A DNA stretch of 15,033 nucleotides from Bacteroidales bacterium UBA3724 (GTDB lineage: Bacteria > Bacteroidota > Bacteroidia > Bacteroidales > P3). The notes beneath the pieces were generated by a model that was given only the letters and a program-made list of their open reading frames with translations, made no database searches and was not told where the DNA came from. The position numbers and the translations under genes are program-made. The stretch is from the NCBI GenBank assembly GCA_002371315.1, contig DFHL01000057.1, positions 1 to 15,033 on the forward strand. Reading direction: 5' to 3'. Below, one piece after another: positions 11,889 through 15,033 of this stretch (its first letter is position 1; each line of letters opens with the position of its first letter).

Positions 11889-14807
11889 TCAGTATCCGAA
11901 GATTTCGTCGAGGGTGAGCTTCTTCACCTTGCCGAACTTCGAGAGGGCGTCGAAGTCCATCTCGCTCTCCTTGCCGAGGATGAGGTAGGTCTTCTTCTGA
12001 CCCTTGACGTGCTTCTGCTGGAAGCTGACAAGGTCGCCCATCGTCATCTTCTGGTAGGCCTGGAAGTTCTGCTTGCGCAGGGGCTCTTTCCAGCCCATCT
12101 GCTCGCAGTTGAGGTAGGCGTTGATGATGCCCATCTTGGTAGTGCGTGCGGTGCGGCTGCCCGAGATCAGAGCCTCCTTGGCCAGCTTGAAGTTGGCCTC
12201 GGCCTGCGGCATATCGTCGAAGAGCTCCTCATAGGCGTTGAGGGCGTCGAGCAGCTTGTCGTTCTGCGTGATGACATTGGCGGTGTTGAAGAAGTAGCCG
12301 TCCTTGTCGCTGCCATAGGTGTAGTTGCTGCTGGCGCTGTAGGCGAGGCTGCGTTTCTCGCGCATCTCCTGGAAGACGATGGCGTTCATCGAACCGCCGA
12401 AATACTCGTTGAAGAGGTTCATACCCGGCACCATAGCCGTGTTGAAATGCTCGCCGCGGAAGTACTCGGTGACGTAGGTGTTCTTGGCGTCATAGTTGAC
12501 AAAGAGCACCTGGTTGTCGTTGGTGGCCTGAGGCTGATAGACCTTGTTGGCGGGGACATCCTTGGTGGGCTTCACAGTGTGGATCTTGTTGACGGCGGCG
12601 GTGGCCTCCTTGAGGGTCAGCGGGCCGTAGTAGAGCACGCGGTGCTTGTACTGGAACAGGCCGTGCAGGGCATCGGTCAGCTGCTTGGCGGTGTAGGCGC
12701 GCAGCTCGGCGTCGCTCTCGTTGGTCTCCTTGATGTACTGCTCGCCGTAGATGCCGTAGGTGTTCAGGGCGCGGAAGGCGGCACGCTGGTTGGTCTTGTT
12801 GTCGGTGCGGCCCTTGATGGCACGCTCCACGAGCATCTGCAGCGCCTCGTCGTTGGGCTGGCAGGTGGCCATCACCTCCTCGACCAGGGCCATAGCCTTC
12901 TCCATATTCTCGGCCAGGCCGCTGATGCTGACAGTCACGGTGCGGCCGCCGACGCTGATGCCCCACGAGCAGGCCAGCTTGTAGAACTCTTCCTGCAGCT
13001 GCTCGGCGGTGTGCTTGTCGGTGTTCAGGTAGTCGACCAGGTCCGAGGCCAGGTCGATGGTCTTGTCGGCGGTGCTGCCGAACTCGAAGCGATACTGCAG
13101 GTTGAAGGTGCCGTTCTCCTTGTTCTGCACATAGAGCACCTCGCTGCCGTTCTGGGTCTTGCCCTTCTGCAGGTCCTTCTTGAAGTTGACAAACTGAGGC
13201 TGAATGGGTTTAGCCTTGTTGGCATCGGCCTTGATGCTGGCCAGGAAGGGGCTCTCGTTGTCGCGGCTGACGAAGATGGGGGTGATGGCAGGCTTCTGCA
13301 CCTTGGTCACGGGGTCGGGGGTGTCCTGCTGCTTGTAGACGATGACGTAGTTGTTGTCCTTGCAGATGCGGTTGGCGAAGTCGACGATGTCCTTCTTGGT
13401 GATCTTGGCCAACTCGTTGATTTCGTTGCAGACATCGCCCCAGTTGCGGTGCTCCACAAAGGCGTAGGCCATCTGGCTGGCGCGGCTGTTGTTGCTTTCG
13501 GCCTGCTTCATAATACGGAGTTTCAGCTGGTTGATCGAGGCCTCGATAAGGCTCTCGTCAAACTGGCCCTTCTTGACCAGCTCGAGCTGCTCGAGCAGCA
13601 GGTCGCGCAGCTGGCCGAGGGTCTGGCCCTGAGTGGGGCGACCGCCAAGCATAAAGGCGGCATAGTCGTTCAGCGTATAGGTGCCGGCATAGGCGCCGAG
13701 GCAGAGCTGCTTTTGGTTCAGGTTCAGGTCGATAAGACCGCACGAACCGTTGTTGAGCACCATTTCCATAGCCTGGGCCAGCAGGGCGTCGCGGCTGCCG
13801 TTGCCCTCCTCGATGCGGAAGGCGATGGTGAGGTTGGCGGGGTCCTGGCCGTTGACGAGGCGGATGACGGGGCTGGTGATGGGCTGCTCCTTCACCTTGG
13901 TGAAACCGGGGACGGTGCCGGGCTTCCAGCCGCCGAAATACTTGTCGATGATGGCGATAGCCTGGTCGGGATCGAAGTCGCCGGCCATAGCAACGCACAT
14001 ATTGTTAGGCACATAGTAGGCGGCGTGATACTCGCGGATGTTCTTCATCGAGGGGTTTTTCAGGTGCTCGATGGTGCCGATGGTGGTCTGCTGGCCATAG
14101 GGGTGGTTGGGGAAGAGGGCAGCCATCATCGTCTCGTTGACGCGGCGGTTGTCCTGGGCCATACCGATGTTCTTCTCCTCATAGACAGCCTCAAGCTCAG
14201 TGTGGAACAGGCGCAGCACCAGGTTGGGGAAGCGGTCGCCCTGCACCTTGGCCCACTGCTCGATCTGGTTGGCGGGGATGTTTTCGACATACATCGTGTA
14301 GTCGTTCGAGGTGAAGGCGTTGGTGCCCTGGCTGCCGATGGCGGTCATCGACTTGTCGTACTCGTTGGCGATGGCGATGGTCGAGGCGATGTAGCTGATC
14401 GAGTCGATCTGGTGGTAGATCTTGGCACGCTGGGCCTCGTCGGTGGTGCGGCGATAGACCTCGTAGAGGTTCTCAATCTGCTGGATATAAACCTTTTCCT
14501 TCTCCCAGTCGGTGGTGCCCAGCTGGTGGCTGCCCTTGAAGAGCATATGCTCCAGATAGTGGGCCAGGCCGGTGGTTTCCTTGGGGTCGTTCTTCGAGCC
14601 GGCGCGCACAGCGATGTAGGTCTGGATGCGCGGGGCGTCCTTGTAGACGCTGAGGAAGACCTTCAGGCCGTTGTCGAGCGTGTACTCGCGCACCTGCAGC
14701 GGATCGTTGGGATAGGTCTTGTAGGTGTACTTCTTCTGTGCAAAGGCCGACGAGCCCACAACGAGCATCGCGGCCACGAAACTAAAGATAAATTTTACTC
14801 TTTTCAT
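11889..14807 (-). CDS. M16 (insulinase-type) zinc metallopeptidase
   Basis: A 972-residue protein with a cleavable signal peptide (cut near SAFA|QKK, residue ~23) and no lipobox, so periplasmic or secreted. The inverted zinc motif HxxEH is present as His83-Tyr-Leu-Glu86-His87. Glu211 in ELEAVYEEKN is the likely third ligand, with Glu204 seven residues before it, the same spacing as E182/E189 in insulin-degrading enzyme. Between motif and ligand lie ~47 extra residues compared with that enzyme. Length and a second M16-like half (from ~residue 540; AYSASSNYTYGS resembles the C-terminal-domain substrate loop) indicate a two-repeat enzyme in one chain. It would degrade peptides inside a closed chamber. 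The gene is monocistronic with its own promoter at 14866 and a terminator. Only the N-terminal half carries the catalytic motif, as expected. Confidence 0.92.
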   Translation of the reverse strand: MKRVKFIFSFVAAMLVVGSSAFAQKKYTYKTYPNDPLQVREYTLDNGLKVFLSVYKDAPRIQTYIAVRAGSKNDPKETTGLAHYLEHMLFKGSHQLGTTDWEKEKVYIQQIENLYEVYRRTTDEAQRAKIYHQIDSISYIASTIAIANEYDKSMTAIGSQGTNAFTSNDYTMYVENIPANQIEQWAKVQGDRFPNLVLRLFHTELEAVYEEKNIGMAQDNRRVNETMMAALFPNHPYGQQTTIGTIEHLKNPSMKNIREYHAAYYVPNNMCVAMAGDFDPDQAIAIIDKYFGGWKPGTVPGFTKVKEQPITSPVIRLVNGQDPANLTIAFRIEEGNGSRDALLAQAMEMVLNNGSCGLIDLNLNQKQLCLGAYAGTYTLNDYAAFMLGGRPTQGQTLGQLRDLLLEQLELVKKGQFDESLIEASINQLKLRIMKQAESNNSRASQMAYAFVEHRNWGDVCNEINELAKITKKDIVDFANRICKDNNYVIVYKQQDTPDPVTKVQKPAITPIFVSRDNESPFLASIKADANKAKPIQPQFVNFKKDLQKGKTQNGSEVLYVQNKENGTFNLQYRFEFGSTADKTIDLASDLVDYLNTDKHTAEQLQEEFYKLACSWGISVGGRTVTVSISGLAENMEKAMALVEEVMATCQPNDEALQMLVERAIKGRTDNKTNQRAAFRALNTYGIYGEQYIKETNESDAELRAYTAKQLTDALHGLFQYKHRVLYYGPLTLKEATAAVNKIHTVKPTKDVPANKVYQPQATNDNQVLFVNYDAKNTYVTEYFRGEHFNTAMVPGMNLFNEYFGGSMNAIVFQEMREKRSLAYSASSNYTYGSDKDGYFFNTANVITQNDKLLDALNAYEELFDDMPQAEANFKLAKEALISGSRTARTTKMGIINAYLNCEQMGWKEPLRKQNFQAYQKMTMGDLVSFQQKHVKGQKKTYLILGKESEMDFDALSKFGKVKKLTLDEIFGY

Positions 14808-14865
14808 CGGTTAATTTTTTGTGTATTAGATTTTTATTCCATTTCGAACATAAAACTTCGCCCTG

Positions 14866-14873
14866 CAAATATA
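14866..14873 (-). promoter_or_regulatory. Bacteroidota -7 box (TATATTTG) for the M16 gene
   Basis: On the minus strand 14873-14866 reads TATATTTG, an exact TAnnTTTG match, 58 nt before the ATG. Upstream on that strand ATTGG (around 14891-14895) is a poor TTTG match about 18 nt away. The leader would be ~50 nt. Confidence 0.65.
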
Positions 14874-14937
14874 CATAAAATAATTCAATTCCAATAAAGG
14901 CGGACGAAAAAGCGGCGCACGGGCGGCAGAGGCGCAG

Positions 14938-14997
14938 TTTTTCGGCTGGCACCCCGGCGGCAGGCCCCGACCGGCGGCCGTCGAGGCACCCGAAAAA
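14938..14997. repeat. Short inverted repeat TTTTTCGG/CCGAAAAA near the window edge
   Basis: TTTTTCGG (14938-14945) is matched by its inverse CCGAAAAA (14990-14997) across 44 nt of very GC-rich spacer. The word CGAAAAAGC also occurs at 14905 and 14991. No gene is supported in 14874-15033; the region may hold the 3' end structures of a gene beyond the window. Confidence 0.35.
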
Positions 14998-15033
14998 GCC
15001 CCGTTTGCGCACCACCCGCTCTGCCCGTTGTAC

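Noticed and set aside
12009..14897. 962-codon open frame on the plus strand opposite the M16 protease gene
   Set aside because: It is in exact antisense register with a well-supported protease gene. Its translation is a Val/Leu/Gly/Asp-rich shadow with no domain, and its openness follows from the lack of TTA/CTA/TCA codons in the real gene.
14782..15015. 77-codon minus-strand frame upstream of the M16 gene
   Set aside because: It overlaps the M16 promoter, leader and start codon, has no recognisable domain, and changes composition abruptly from GC-rich to AT-rich.
1..15033. Search for tRNA, rRNA, transposase, phage, toxin-antitoxin or defence genes
   Set aside because: None of the supported proteins carries such motifs and no RNA-gene signature was seen, so no claim is made.

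Overview
The window looks like a piece of a GC-rich Bacteroidales (Bacteroidota) chromosome. Three things point there. Several genes have promoter boxes of the Bacteroidota type (TAnnTTTG at -7; one has a TTTG 20 nt upstream). One secreted protein ends in a type IX secretion (T9SS) C-terminal sorting domain. Lipoproteins and signal-peptide proteins of Bacteroidales type are frequent. Coding DNA is strongly C/G-ending at third codon positions, while the first ~600 bases are AT-rich. I cannot name the genus. No rRNA, tRNA, transposase, phage gene or CRISPR array is visible.

Layout. 1-605 is a long non-coding stretch full of small repeats: a 31-bp palindrome, 10- and 11-bp tandem repeats, and a purine-rich array ending in a 21-bp hairpin. 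663-2204 is a two-gene unit encoding a DUF362 lipoprotein and an exported flavodoxin, closed by a bidirectional terminator. 2287-3162 (minus) is a coiled-coil lipoprotein. 3292-5325 is an M3 peptidyl-dipeptidase (Dcp). It overlaps by 9 bp the convergent minus-strand gene for a YqiA-like alpha/beta hydrolase. 5963-8288 is a two-gene overlapping unit: a polytopic GT-C-like membrane glycosyltransferase and a DUF481-like outer-membrane beta-barrel. 8309-8410 is an inverted array of 11-bp repeats. 8581-10323 is a T9SS cargo protein with fibronectin type III domains, behind a textbook promoter. 10326-11807 (minus) is a surface lipoprotein glycoside hydrolase of clan GH-A. 11889-14807 (minus) is a two-domain M16 zinc protease with a signal peptide. 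The last ~160 bases hold its promoter and no gene I can support.

How the genes fit together. Most products are predicted to be exported or membrane proteins: lipoproteins, an outer-membrane barrel, a T9SS cargo, a periplasmic protease and a glycan-modifying membrane enzyme. Dcp and the M16 protease would process peptides and the GH-A lipoprotein would act on glycans. The gene set suits a polymer-degrading host-associated or anaerobic lifestyle, but it is not one dedicated system.

The most unusual signal is compositional. Reading the whole window, I found no CATG tetranucleotide, although roughly 50 would be expected from base composition. Codons before Met avoid ending in C even though C is the favoured third base. 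CTAG also appears to be absent. This looks like selection against a restriction or methylation target rather than a codon effect. A second theme is a family of ~11-bp tandem micro-repeats, mostly intergenic and in one case inside a gene.
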